From the NCBI GenBank assembly GCA_017861355.1, contig JAGFXQ010000069.1, forward strand, positions 1 to 12,649: DNA of 12,649 nt, read 5' to 3'. A program made the position numbers and the translations under genes. The stretch is from Bacillota bacterium (GTDB taxonomy: Bacteria; Bacillota; Clostridia; Lachnospirales; Lachnospiraceae). How positions within the stretch are numbered: position 1 is the stretch's first letter; each line of letters begins with the position of its first letter. This document shows, one piece after another, positions 1-6,027 of the stretch. A model generated the notes under the pieces. The model did no database searches. It was not told where the DNA came from and saw nothing but the letters and a program-made list of their open reading frames with translations.

Positions 1-915
1 ACGATTGAACGCAGAGCAGCGGAGCATGCTGCAATTCCTCCGACGGTTCTGGAGGATCTGAAGAAGTGCCATGTTATTCTGAAGGGACCTACTACAACTC
101 CCAGAAAAGGCGATCCATGGCCGAATGTAGAGAGCGCTAACGTTGCAATGAGAAAAGAGCTTGATCTCTTTGCAAATGTCAGACCGGTTCGTATTCCCGA
201 ACAGGGAATTGACTGGACCTTCTATCGTGAGAATACCGAAGGTGCATATGCAGTAGGCAGTAAAGGCGTTCATGTAACAGAAGATCTTGGTGTGGACTTT
301 ACGGTTGCAACCACTCAGGGTACAGAGAGAATTATCCGTGCAGCGTTCGAATTCGCCAAAGCAAACGGTAAGACCCGTGTTACCGCAGTAACGAAGGCGA
401 ACATCATTAAGACAACCGATGGCAAATTCCTTGATATCTTCCGTGAGATTGCGAAAGAATATCCTGATATTACAGTAGATGACTGGTATATTGATATTAT
501 GACAGCAAAGCTGGTTGATGAGAAGAGAAGAAAAGACTTCCAGGTTGTGGTGCTTCCTAATCTGTACGGAGATATTATCACAGACGAAGCAGCAGAATTC
601 CAGGGTGGTGTAGGTACTGCAGGCAGTGCCAATATTGGTAAGAGATATTCTATGTTTGAAGCAATTCATGGCTCCGCACCTCGTATGGTAGAGGAAGGAA
701 GAGACATCTATGCAGATCCCTGCAGTATGATTCGCGCAGGTGCGATGCTCCTTGCTCATATCGGATATAATAAGGAAGCGGATAAATTATACCGCGCGCT
801 GGATATCTGTACCGTGATTGAACGGAAGGTATTTACCACCGGCAGATCCAATGGTGCTACAGGTGCAGAATTTGCAGATTACCTTATGCAGACCATAGAA
901 GCGATGCCGAACTAA
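1..915 (+). CDS. icd: Isocitrate dehydrogenase-type decarboxylating dehydrogenase, 3' part (5' end outside window)
   Basis: The open frame enters from the left edge, so 304 C-terminal residues are visible; by comparison with family members of about 330-420 residues, some 45-100 are missing. The family oxidatively decarboxylates 2R,3S-hydroxyacids with NAD(P) and a divalent metal in the cytoplasm. Isocitrate is favoured over isopropylmalate because the substrate helix reads SANVAMR (visible residues 45-51), matching the Ser-x-Asn-x3-Arg of bacterial isocitrate dehydrogenase. Other family marks are KGPTTTP (28-34), the arginine of NVRPVR (R61), YRENTEGAY (75-83), the signature NLYGDIITDEAAEFQGGVG, and HGSAP (223-227). 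The two residues after HGSAP are Arg-Met; E. coli Icd (NADP) has Lys-Tyr there and NAD-type enzymes usually Asp-Ile, so the coenzyme is not clear. The GntR regulator downstream may be related in function (inference). Family is certain; exact substrate and symbol are likely. Confidence 0.88.
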   Translation, partial: TIERRAAEHAAIPPTVLEDLKKCHVILKGPTTTPRKGDPWPNVESANVAMRKELDLFANVRPVRIPEQGIDWTFYRENTEGAYAVGSKGVHVTEDLGVDFTVATTQGTERIIRAAFEFAKANGKTRVTAVTKANIIKTTDGKFLDIFREIAKEYPDITVDDWYIDIMTAKLVDEKRRKDFQVVVLPNLYGDIITDEAAEFQGGVGTAGSANIGKRYSMFEAIHGSAPRMVEEGRDIYADPCSMIRAGAMLLAHIGYNKEADKLYRALDICTVIERKVFTTGRSNGATGAEFADYLMQTIEAMPN

Positions 916-956
916 GAATGTTCTATAAATGGAATATTTGATAAAGAAAAAATACT

Positions 957-1077
957 AAATAGTAGTGTCAAAGTGTGCAAAGCACACTTTCGAATATAGC
1001 AGAATGATATGCAAGCATGCTTGCAATAGCATTCTGCTATATTCGGAAAGCACCGCAGGTTCTTTTGACACGTATTT
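957..1077. repeat. Composite palindromic element, possible MITE-like repeat
   Basis: Several nested inverted repeats fill this 121-bp stretch. The outer pair is gtgtcaaa (965-972) with tttgacac (1064-1071), weakly extended by aaata (957-961) with tattt (1073-1077). Inside are a hairpin with a 9-bp stem and 3-nt loop (970-990), a perfect 16-bp stem cgaatatagcagaatg (991-1006) with its complement at 1030-1045, and within that stem's loop a perfect 16-bp palindrome tgcaagcatgcttgca (1010-1025). Only 1046-1063 is unpaired. The density of symmetry, absence of coding potential and intergenic position fit a small non-autonomous mobile or extragenic palindromic repeat. No other copy is present in this window, and no convincing target-site duplication was seen. 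Both ends carry TTGACA pointing outward. Alternatives are a structured 3' UTR of the upstream gene or operator sites for the adjacent GntR protein. Confidence 0.6.
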
Positions 1078-1092
1078 CCTATAAAACATAAC
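1065..1092 (+). promoter_or_regulatory. Possible promoter for the GntR gene, -35 inside the palindromic element
   Basis: A perfect -35 box TTGACA (1065-1070) is followed after 16 bp by CATAAC (1087-1092), which matches four of six -10 positions. A start near 1099 would leave a leader of about 30 nt before the TTG start codon. The -35 lies in the right terminal arm of the palindromic element. The -10 is weak, so this is tentative. Confidence 0.35.
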
Positions 1093-1128
1093 TATTTCCT
1101 GTACGTGTTATATTAAGGAGGGAATTAT

Positions 1129-1797
1129 TTGGAAGATTTTGATCTTCACAAAGAGGTGACAGATAAATATTCCTTGCGGGGACGTGTGTTCAACAAGATT
1201 AGAGAAGACATATTGTCCGGAGTCTATCAAGAGAATGAAGAATTGAAAGAGAATACCATTGGTTTGGAGCTTGGTGTAAGCCGAACTCCGGTCAGAGAAG
1301 CCTTGCGACAACTGGAGTTGGAGGGTCTTGTGACGATGATTCCGAACAAGGGAGCTTATGTGACCGGCATCACCAAGAATGATATTCATGATATCTACGT
1401 GATACGATCCTATCTTGAAGGACTTTGTGCGAGATGGGCTTGTGAACATATCACTGAGGCTCAGATTGAAGCACTGGATGAGGTACTGTACTTGTCAGAA
1501 TTTCATGGAAGAAGAAGTCATTATGAACAGCTGGTTGAACTGGACAATAAATTTCATGAATTAATCTATAAGGCTTCCGGCAGTAAGATCTTGGACCATG
1601 TGCTTTCCGATTTTCATCATTATGTTGAAAGAGTTCGTAAAATTACTCTTGCTGCGCCGGACCGTGCCAAGAAGTCAAGCCAGGAGCATGCGGCTATTCT
1701 CGATGCGATCCGAAAACGTGACGGAGAGTTGGCAGAAGCCCTGGCACATGAACATATCATTAATACGATTAAAAACATAAGTGAAAAAGGACTATAA
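1129..1797 (+). CDS. GntR-family transcriptional regulator, FadR/FCD subfamily
   Basis: A cytoplasmic ligand-responsive DNA-binding protein of 222 residues, a normal length for FCD regulators. The N-terminal winged helix-turn-helix spans about residues 16-80 and includes the typical LGVSRTPVREALRQLELEGLV (48-68) and a wing PNKGAYV (72-78). The all-helical FCD effector domain spans about 85-215; D139, H143, H187 and H209 fit the Asp-His-His-His metal-binding pattern of many FCD proteins, whose ligands are often carboxylic acids. The start is TTG: AAGGAGGG at 1115-1122 sits 6 nt upstream and there is no other in-frame ATG before the middle of the DNA-binding domain. The gene lies 213 bp after an isocitrate dehydrogenase-type gene in the same direction, so a role in tri- or dicarboxylate metabolism is possible but inferred only from position. 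It may regulate itself through the palindromes upstream. Confidence 0.93.
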   Translation: MEDFDLHKEVTDKYSLRGRVFNKIREDILSGVYQENEELKENTIGLELGVSRTPVREALRQLELEGLVTMIPNKGAYVTGITKNDIHDIYVIRSYLEGLCARWACEHITEAQIEALDEVLYLSEFHGRRSHYEQLVELDNKFHELIYKASGSKILDHVLSDFHHYVERVRKITLAAPDRAKKSSQEHAAILDAIRKRDGELAEALAHEHIINTIKNISEKGL

Positions 1798-1864
1798 AAT
1801 AACGGGCTGTTGCAAATCACAAGTTCTCAAACTTTTTGTGATAAGCAACGGCCCGTATTTTATT
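1796..1864. terminator. Bidirectional intrinsic terminator between convergent genes
   Basis: acgggctgttgc (1802-1813) pairs with gcaacggcccgt (1845-1856), 12 bp with one G-T wobble. The inner tcacaa and ttgtga can extend the hairpin. An A-rich tract precedes and attttatt follows, giving a U-rich tail in both directions. It lies between the stop of the GntR gene (1797) and the stop of the ABC-F gene on the other strand (1900), and probably serves both. Confidence 0.85.
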
Positions 1865-1899
1865 CATGACAATAGAAAGTATGCGATGCGAGCTTTCTA

Positions 1900-3879
1900 C
1901 TATTCTTCTGCGGCCAAGAGCTCCCATTGTTCTAGAAGTTCTTCTAGGCGACCTTCGATGGATTTCTTCTCATCATTAAGTTCCAGCAGCTTCGTGACAT
2001 TGGTGAAGATTTCTTCCTTCGTTAACAACACATCAATTTCTTCATTTCGAAGTTCCAGTTCATGAATCTCATCTTCGGTTTTCTTAAGATCACTTTTACG
2101 TTTGCGGATTCTCGCCTGTTCTTCTTTCTGTTGCTGCCAGCTCTGTTTATTCTCGCTTTCATTGTCCGCGTTGATAGAGGAGGAACCGGAAGTTGGAAAT
2201 GCAGCAGGAAAAGCTCCCGGTCTGCCGCTTGGGATGGTAGTAGTATTTCCAGACTTCTTTAGATGGGCAGCTTCCACCTCCGGTTTTTTCTCTATATAAT
2301 AATCATAATTGCCGATATAATTAAGCAAAGTCTGTTCCGTCAAATCGAGAATTCTGGTTGCAGTCTTATTGATAAAATAACGATCATGAGAAACATAGAG
2401 TACGGTTCCGTTATAATGATTGATCGCATTTTCTAATATTTCCTTTGAGGTAATATCAAGATGGTTGGTCGGCTCATCGAGAATTAGTAGATTTGCCTCT
2501 GAGAGCATGAGCTTCGCCAGAGATACTCTGCCACGTTCACCGCCACTAATGTCCTTAATACGTTTGAATACATCATCCTCCGTGAATAAGAAAGCGGCCA
2601 GTATATTACGCACAGCTGTATTATCCAGATGTGGATAAGCATCCTGCAATTCATCAAATAGAGTTTTGTCAGGATCCAGTACCTGATGCTCCTGATCGTA
2701 ATAGCCAACATTAACCTTAGTCCCAAGCCTTATCTCTCCGCCATCCGGCCTTACCTGGCCATTGATGATCTTTAAAATGGTTGTTTTGCCGGTTCCGTTA
2801 TTACCGATAATCGCAACCTTTTCACCACGCTTTACCTCGAAATTCAAATCGGTAAACAGAGTGAGCTTGTCATATGCTTTACTAAGTGCGGATATGGTTA
2901 ATACGTCATTACCGCTTATGATCCGCGGTTCCAAACTAAAATGCATCTGTGTATGATCCATGGGGCGGTCGACTCGTTCTATCTTATCGAGCATCTTCTC
3001 CCGGCTCTCAGCACGCTTGATGGATTTCTCGCGGTTGAAGGATCGGAGCTTTGCGATAACCTCCTCCTGATGCTTGATTTCCTGCTGCTGATTCAGATAT
3101 TGTTTCAACATTGCATTCTGAAGCATGGATTTTTTCTCTGCATAAGCAGAATAATTTCCTTCGAAGGTGGTACACTTGGTATTATCAAGCTCAACAACCT
3201 TAGATACTACTTTGTCTAAGAAATATCGATCATGGGCTACTACAATTACAGCACCGTTATAATTTAATAAGAAGGTTTCCAACCAGGCGATGGAAATCAG
3301 GTCCAGATGGTTAGTCGGCTCATCGAGCAGAATGATATCCGGCTTGGATAGCAGTAATTTACCAAGTGCAATGCGGGTCTTCTGACCGCCGGACAAGGTA
3401 TTTACCTTTTTATCGAAATCCTCTTCATTAAAGCCTAAACCTTTCAGAATACCGGTAACCTCACTTTGATAAGCATAACCGTTCTTAATCTCGAATTCGT
3501 GTGTCAGCCTGGTATAGGTACTTAGCATTTGATTTAGGGTGTCCCCTTCGGCATGCTTCATTTCCAGCTCCAGGGTCCGGATGTTGGTATCAAGATCAAT
3601 AATATTCTGCTTCACTGTCATCATTTCAGCCAGAATAGAATTGTCCGAGGAAAGATTCTGATGCTGAGCTAAGTAACCGATGGTACTGCCTTTTGATAGA
3701 ATTACTTCTCCTTCATCGGGGGCCATTTCTTTCATTATTATCTTTAATAAGGTGGACTTACCGGCACCATTGATACCGACGATTGCTGCCTTTTCCTTAT
3801 CGTTCACATGAAAGGAGACACCGGACAGAATCTGTGCCGTACCGAAAGCCTTACTTATATTACTGCATGCAAGTATCAT
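1900..3879 (-). CDS. ABC-F family ATPase, YdiF/EttA-like (ribosome-associated)
   Basis: A soluble 659-residue protein with two ABC domains and no membrane segments, as in ABC-F translation factors that bind the ribosomal E site and act on the peptidyl-tRNA or peptidyl-transferase centre. ABC1 has Walker A GINGAGKST (35-43), signature LSGGQ (162-166), and Walker B with LLDEPTNHLD (184-193). ABC2 has Walker A GNNGTGKTT (359-367), signature ISGGE (444-448), and LDEPTNHLD (467-475). The charged inter-domain linker (about 235-320), which in this family contacts P-site tRNA, is of ordinary length rather than the long form of many antibiotic-resistance ABC-Fs. A Gly/Ser/Pro-rich spacer (about 548-585) leads to a C-terminal coiled coil (about 588-655), as in YdiF. 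The ATG is preceded by GGAGG with 5 nt spacing (complement of 3885-3889). It is monocistronic, divergent from rex. A housekeeping translation role is more likely than resistance, but sequence alone does not settle this. Confidence 0.93.
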   Translation of the reverse strand: MILACSNISKAFGTAQILSGVSFHVNDKEKAAIVGINGAGKSTLLKIIMKEMAPDEGEVILSKGSTIGYLAQHQNLSSDNSILAEMMTVKQNIIDLDTNIRTLELEMKHAEGDTLNQMLSTYTRLTHEFEIKNGYAYQSEVTGILKGLGFNEEDFDKKVNTLSGGQKTRIALGKLLLSKPDIILLDEPTNHLDLISIAWLETFLLNYNGAVIVVAHDRYFLDKVVSKVVELDNTKCTTFEGNYSAYAEKKSMLQNAMLKQYLNQQQEIKHQEEVIAKLRSFNREKSIKRAESREKMLDKIERVDRPMDHTQMHFSLEPRIISGNDVLTISALSKAYDKLTLFTDLNFEVKRGEKVAIIGNNGTGKTTILKIINGQVRPDGGEIRLGTKVNVGYYDQEHQVLDPDKTLFDELQDAYPHLDNTAVRNILAAFLFTEDDVFKRIKDISGGERGRVSLAKLMLSEANLLILDEPTNHLDITSKEILENAINHYNGTVLYVSHDRYFINKTATRILDLTEQTLLNYIGNYDYYIEKKPEVEAAHLKKSGNTTTIPSGRPGAFPAAFPTSGSSSINADNESENKQSWQQQKEEQARIRKRKSDLKKTEDEIHELELRNEEIDVLLTKEEIFTNVTKLLELNDEKKSIEGRLEELLEQWELLAAEE

Positions 3880-3891
3880 ACTAACCTCCAG

Positions 3892-3973
3892 ATGCCATAG
3901 AATGGCATATATATTACATAAATCAGAACTGTGTTCTTCAAGAATATTGCTGATTCATGGATATCTGTTTCAT
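3892..3973 (-). promoter_or_regulatory. ABC-F gene leader: micro-ORF and hairpins before the ribosome binding site
   Basis: Read on the minus strand, the leader contains an 11-codon ORF (3973 down to 3938, MKQISMNQQYS then TGA) lacking a clear ribosome binding site. A stem of aatcag with ctgatt encloses agaac-aca-gttct and overlaps the end of this ORF. A perfect 7-bp hairpin (atgccat, 3-nt loop, atggcat; 3892-3908) lies 2 nt upstream of the GGAGG of the main gene. This arrangement resembles leader-peptide attenuation, known for several antibiotic-responsive ABC-F genes, but the weak start context makes this only a possibility. Confidence 0.35.
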
Positions 3974-3988
3974 AATTTTACTGTGGTT

Positions 3989-4017
3989 ATTTTATCACAG
4001 GAACGTTTACAAGTAAA
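3989..4017 (-). promoter_or_regulatory. Promoter of the ABC-F gene
   Basis: On the minus strand TTTACT (4017-4012) is followed after exactly 17 bp by TAAAAT (3994-3989), four and five matches to the sigma-A consensus. Transcription would start near 3982, giving a leader of about 100 nt. The spacer contains TTGTAAACGTT, the left part of a CcpA cre site, but the right end does not match. Confidence 0.6.
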
Positions 4018-4019
4018 GC

Positions 4020-4082
4020 TACAGTTCAGAGGTGGCTTGGCAGAGGACGCAATGTCCTCCGCAAAGCCATCTTTGAACTGTA
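4020..4082. repeat. Long imperfect inverted repeat between divergent promoters
   Basis: Arms of 29 bp (4020-4048 and 4054-4082) surround a 5-nt loop gcaat. Twenty-five positions are Watson-Crick pairs, two are G-T wobbles and two are mismatches. The left arm starts 3 bp from the -35 box of the ABC-F promoter, and the right arm ends 41 bp before the rex -35, so neither predicted transcript contains it. There is no T-run, so it is not a standard terminator. It could be a small palindromic repeat element, a bidirectional regulatory site, or part of an unrecognised transcript. Confidence 0.65.
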
Positions 4083-4123
4083 AGCAAGTAAGGGTTAGCT
4101 TTGTAAGTAAAAGTCGTATGCGA

Positions 4124-4152
4124 TTGACTTATTCTTAACAATCAAATATAAT
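4124..4152 (+). promoter_or_regulatory. rex promoter with Rex-operator half-site
   Basis: TTGACT (4124-4129), a 17-bp spacer and a perfect TATAAT (4147-4152) form a near-consensus sigma-A promoter; the predicted start is about 27 nt before the rex start codon. Within the spacer, TTAACAA (4135-4141) is a perfect right half of the Rex operator TTGTTAA-N4-TTAACAA. The left half, overlapping the -35, matches only at TTG. NADH-sensitive autoregulation by Rex is a reasonable inference. Confidence 0.75.
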
Positions 4153-4185
4153 TAGGTTAATTGGAAGTGATAAGGAGGAAGGTCA

Positions 4186-4827
4186 TTGTATAAGAAAGAA
4201 ATTTCAAAAGCAGTTATTAATAGATTGCCAAGATATTACCGCTATTTGGGAGATTTACTTGAAAAAGATGTGGTGCGAATCTCATCGAAGGAACTTAGCG
4301 AGAGAATGAAAGTAACAGCATCCCAGATCAGACAGGACCTGAACAATTTCGGTGGCTTTGGCCAGCAGGGTTATGGATATAATGTGGAGTATCTTCACTC
4401 GGAGATCGGTAAGATATTAGGTCTGGATACAAGATATAATGTAATTATTATCGGTGCCGGTAATTTGGGACAGGCACTCGCTAATTATGTGGATTTTGAA
4501 CGAAGAGGTTTTTTTGTGAAAGCAATCTTTGATGTCAGTCCAAAGTTGATTGGAACACAGATCCGTGGGAATATCGTGAGAAATTCCGAGGAGCTTGAGG
4601 AGTACATTAAGAATAATCAGGTAGATATCGCAGCAATCACGGTTCCGAAGACCAAAGCACCTCAGCTTGCAGCGGAACTTGTGAAATGGGGTATCAAGGG
4701 AATCTGGAATTTTGCTCCGACGGATTTGAATCTTCCGAAAGACGTTACTGTGGAGAATGTTCATCTGGCAGAAAGTCTGATGAAATTATCTTATCGTTTA
4801 TCTGGTAAGGACGACATGAAGGATTAA
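4186..4827 (+). CDS. rex: Redox-sensing transcriptional repressor Rex
   Basis: A cytoplasmic dimeric repressor that senses the NADH/NAD+ ratio and controls fermentation and energy genes. It has 213 residues, the usual length. The N-terminal winged helix (about 1-80) contains ISSKELSERMKVTASQIRQDL and the typical NNFGGFGQQGYGYNV. The Rossmann domain (about 82-205) has the NAD(H)-binding GAGNLGQAL, followed by AIFDVSPKLIG; AAITVPK and GIWNFAPTDL are typical of the family, and a C-terminal helix for domain swapping follows. The start is TTG, set by AAGGAGG at 4172-4178 with 7 nt spacing; the next residues (YKKEISKAVINRLPRYYRYL) match the family N-terminus. It has its own strong promoter with a Rex half-site. 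The next gene follows after 31 bp, so they are probably co-transcribed. Confidence 0.97.
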   Translation: MYKKEISKAVINRLPRYYRYLGDLLEKDVVRISSKELSERMKVTASQIRQDLNNFGGFGQQGYGYNVEYLHSEIGKILGLDTRYNVIIIGAGNLGQALANYVDFERRGFFVKAIFDVSPKLIGTQIRGNIVRNSEELEEYIKNNQVDIAAITVPKTKAPQLAAELVKWGIKGIWNFAPTDLNLPKDVTVENVHLAESLMKLSYRLSGKDDMKD

Positions 4828-4858
4828 TCAGAGCTGCCTAGAAGGGTTGATAAGGAAC

Positions 4859-5473
4859 ATGGGAAAAAAGGGGAAGAAAATTGATTTTACCAATATCGTA
4901 CGAGATAAGAAGCTGCCGATATTAACCCTGGATGCACGCTGGCATGAGCTTTTTCCTGAAGAAAGAAAAACCTCTTCCATCAAAGAGCTGGAACAAAGGG
5001 TCAATAATCTTCTCAAAAAGCAAGGGAAAATGGTAAATGATATTAAGGATATGAAGCGTTTGAAGAGCAACCTGCTTAAGGATATTGTAGATAATATGGA
5101 TATCGGCAAAGATCTGGCGGGCAAAGCAAACGAGAAGAAGCTTGGAAAGAATAAGCAGTTTGTGAATGAATTAAATGAGAAAATTAATCGAGCAATGGAT
5201 GAATTAGCCGATATGCCTTACCAGATTAAGATAGTCAATGAAGAGCTTCTGGCAGAAAGTATACGTGTGTTTTATTACGAACTCGAAGAGAATAAAGATG
5301 AAATTAAAGAGGTTACCGACTGGATTGCCGGTATTCGTGAAGAACTGAAGAATAAGATTCTGATAAAACAGGATCTGGAGACAAAGAATAATTTGATCTA
5401 TACATATATGCATGACATACTTGGCGCAGAGATTATGGAACTGTTTGATAATCAACATGGCACCAAATCATAG
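4859..5473 (+). CDS. Conserved-looking hypothetical protein downstream of rex (coiled coil)
   Basis: I do not recognise this protein. It has 204 residues, is very rich in Lys, Glu, Asp and Asn, and shows no signal peptide or membrane segment, so it is likely cytoplasmic. A basic N-terminus (MGKKGKK) leads to a hydrophobic and aromatic segment LPILTLDARWHELFPEE (19-35), the most motif-like part. Heptad-like stretches (about 38-75 and 140-185) suggest coiled coils, and the end NNLIYTYMHDILGAEIMELFD looks like a separate amphipathic helix. The ATG at 4859 was chosen, with AAGGA at 4852-4856 very close; a TTG at 4847 in the same frame would add four residues but has GAAGGG touching the start codon. 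It lies 31 bp after rex and before acpS, so co-expression with rex is likely. The coding frame is clear; the function is not. Confidence 0.8.
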   Translation: MGKKGKKIDFTNIVRDKKLPILTLDARWHELFPEERKTSSIKELEQRVNNLLKKQGKMVNDIKDMKRLKSNLLKDIVDNMDIGKDLAGKANEKKLGKNKQFVNELNEKINRAMDELADMPYQIKIVNEELLAESIRVFYYELEENKDEIKEVTDWIAGIREELKNKILIKQDLETKNNLIYTYMHDILGAEIMELFDNQHGTKS

Positions 5474-5481
5474 AAGATGAT

Positions 5482-5583
5482 AAAAGAAGGAGGACGGAGC
5501 TTCTTATGTCGATGCCGGAAGGACTGAAAATGTCCATACATCCGGCAGGATGTAGGAACTTCCTAATTCTTCTTTTGCTATAA
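5482..5583 (+). other. Structured intergenic region with a possible 25-residue ORF
   Basis: The 158-bp gap between the hypothetical gene and acpS contains nested complementary segments: aaaagaag (5482-5489) with cttctttt (5569-5576), tgccgga (5513-5519) with tccggca (5541-5547), and ggac (5521-5524) with gtcc (5532-5535). This could fold as one long interrupted hairpin. The same stretch has an ATG at 5506 with GGAG 6 nt upstream and AAGGAGG at 5487-5493; it encodes 25 residues (MSMPEGLKMSIHPAGC, then a hydrophobic end FLILLLL) and stops at 5583. It matches no riboswitch class I can name. A regulatory leader, a repeat element or a real small protein are all possible; the ORF itself is weakly supported. 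Confidence 0.35.
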
Positions 5584-5603
5584 ACAGGAACGAACAATAA
5601 TAT
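5575..5603 (+). promoter_or_regulatory. Possible weak promoter ahead of acpS
   Basis: TTGCTA (5575-5580), 17 bp, then TAATAT (5598-5603) gives four of six matches in each box, with a short leader before the acpS ribosome binding site at 5617-5624. This is the only promoter-like pair near acpS, but the matches are modest. Confidence 0.3.
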
Positions 5604-5631
5604 CCCAAGAGTTTTCATAGGAGGATAAGTG

Positions 5632-5997
5632 ATGATTGTCGGAATAGGTGTTGACTTAATTGAAATTGATCGTGTAACTAAGGCATGCGAAAGAGAAGCC
5701 TTTCTGAAACGCTATTATACGGAAGCGGAGATTGAACTAATCAAAGTGGACCTCAAAAAGGCGGCTGATAACTTTGCTGCGAAGGAAGCAGTTGCAAAGG
5801 CACTTGGCACCGGTTTTTCTACCTTCTTCCCAATCGACATCGAGATATTACGTAATCCGGAGGGAAAGCCCTATGTGAATCTCTATGGTAAGGCAGAGGA
5901 AGTGGCACAAAGACTTGGAATTACAGTAATGCATGTTTCTATCACCAATACGAAGGAATATGCCAATGCATTTGCCGTAGGAGAAATACAGTCATAG
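5632..5997 (+). CDS. acpS: Holo-[acyl-carrier-protein] synthase
   Basis: Transfers the 4'-phosphopantetheine arm of coenzyme A to a serine of acyl carrier protein, making it active for fatty acid synthesis; Mg-dependent cytoplasmic trimer. The 121-residue length is typical. The N-terminal GIGVDLIEIDRV (4-15) holds the metal ligand D8, and FAAKEAVAKALGTG (48-61) holds the catalytic Glu (E52) and the CoA-binding Lys (K56). The C-terminal VSITNTKEYANAFAV corresponds to the usual VSxSHxxxxAxAxV strand, with Asn-Thr in place of the common Ser-His. ATG at 5632 is preferred because ATAGGAGG (5617-5624) is 7 nt away; a GTG at 5629 would add one Met. It heads the acpS-nnr-alr-mazF block found in many Firmicutes. 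Confidence 0.96.
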   Translation: MIVGIGVDLIEIDRVTKACEREAFLKRYYTEAEIELIKVDLKKAADNFAAKEAVAKALGTGFSTFFPIDIEILRNPEGKPYVNLYGKAEEVAQRLGITVMHVSITNTKEYANAFAVGEIQS

Positions 5998-6027
5998 CTT
6001 TATATAGGAAGGGAGGGTGTAATTACC

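Noticed and set aside
315..632. Antisense frame of 105 codons inside the isocitrate dehydrogenase gene
   Set aside because: A shadow of a well-recognised gene. The same applies to the other frames opposite or out of phase within gntR, the ABC-F gene, rex, nnr, alr and the kinase gene.
3902..4138. 78-codon plus-strand frame between the ABC-F gene and rex
   Set aside because: It runs through the minus-strand leader, the inverted repeat and the rex promoter, has no ribosome binding site, and its translation resembles no protein.
5474..5631. Known riboswitch (for example a cyclic-di-GMP class) before acpS
   Set aside because: The conserved core sequences of classes I can recall are absent; only generic stem potential is present.
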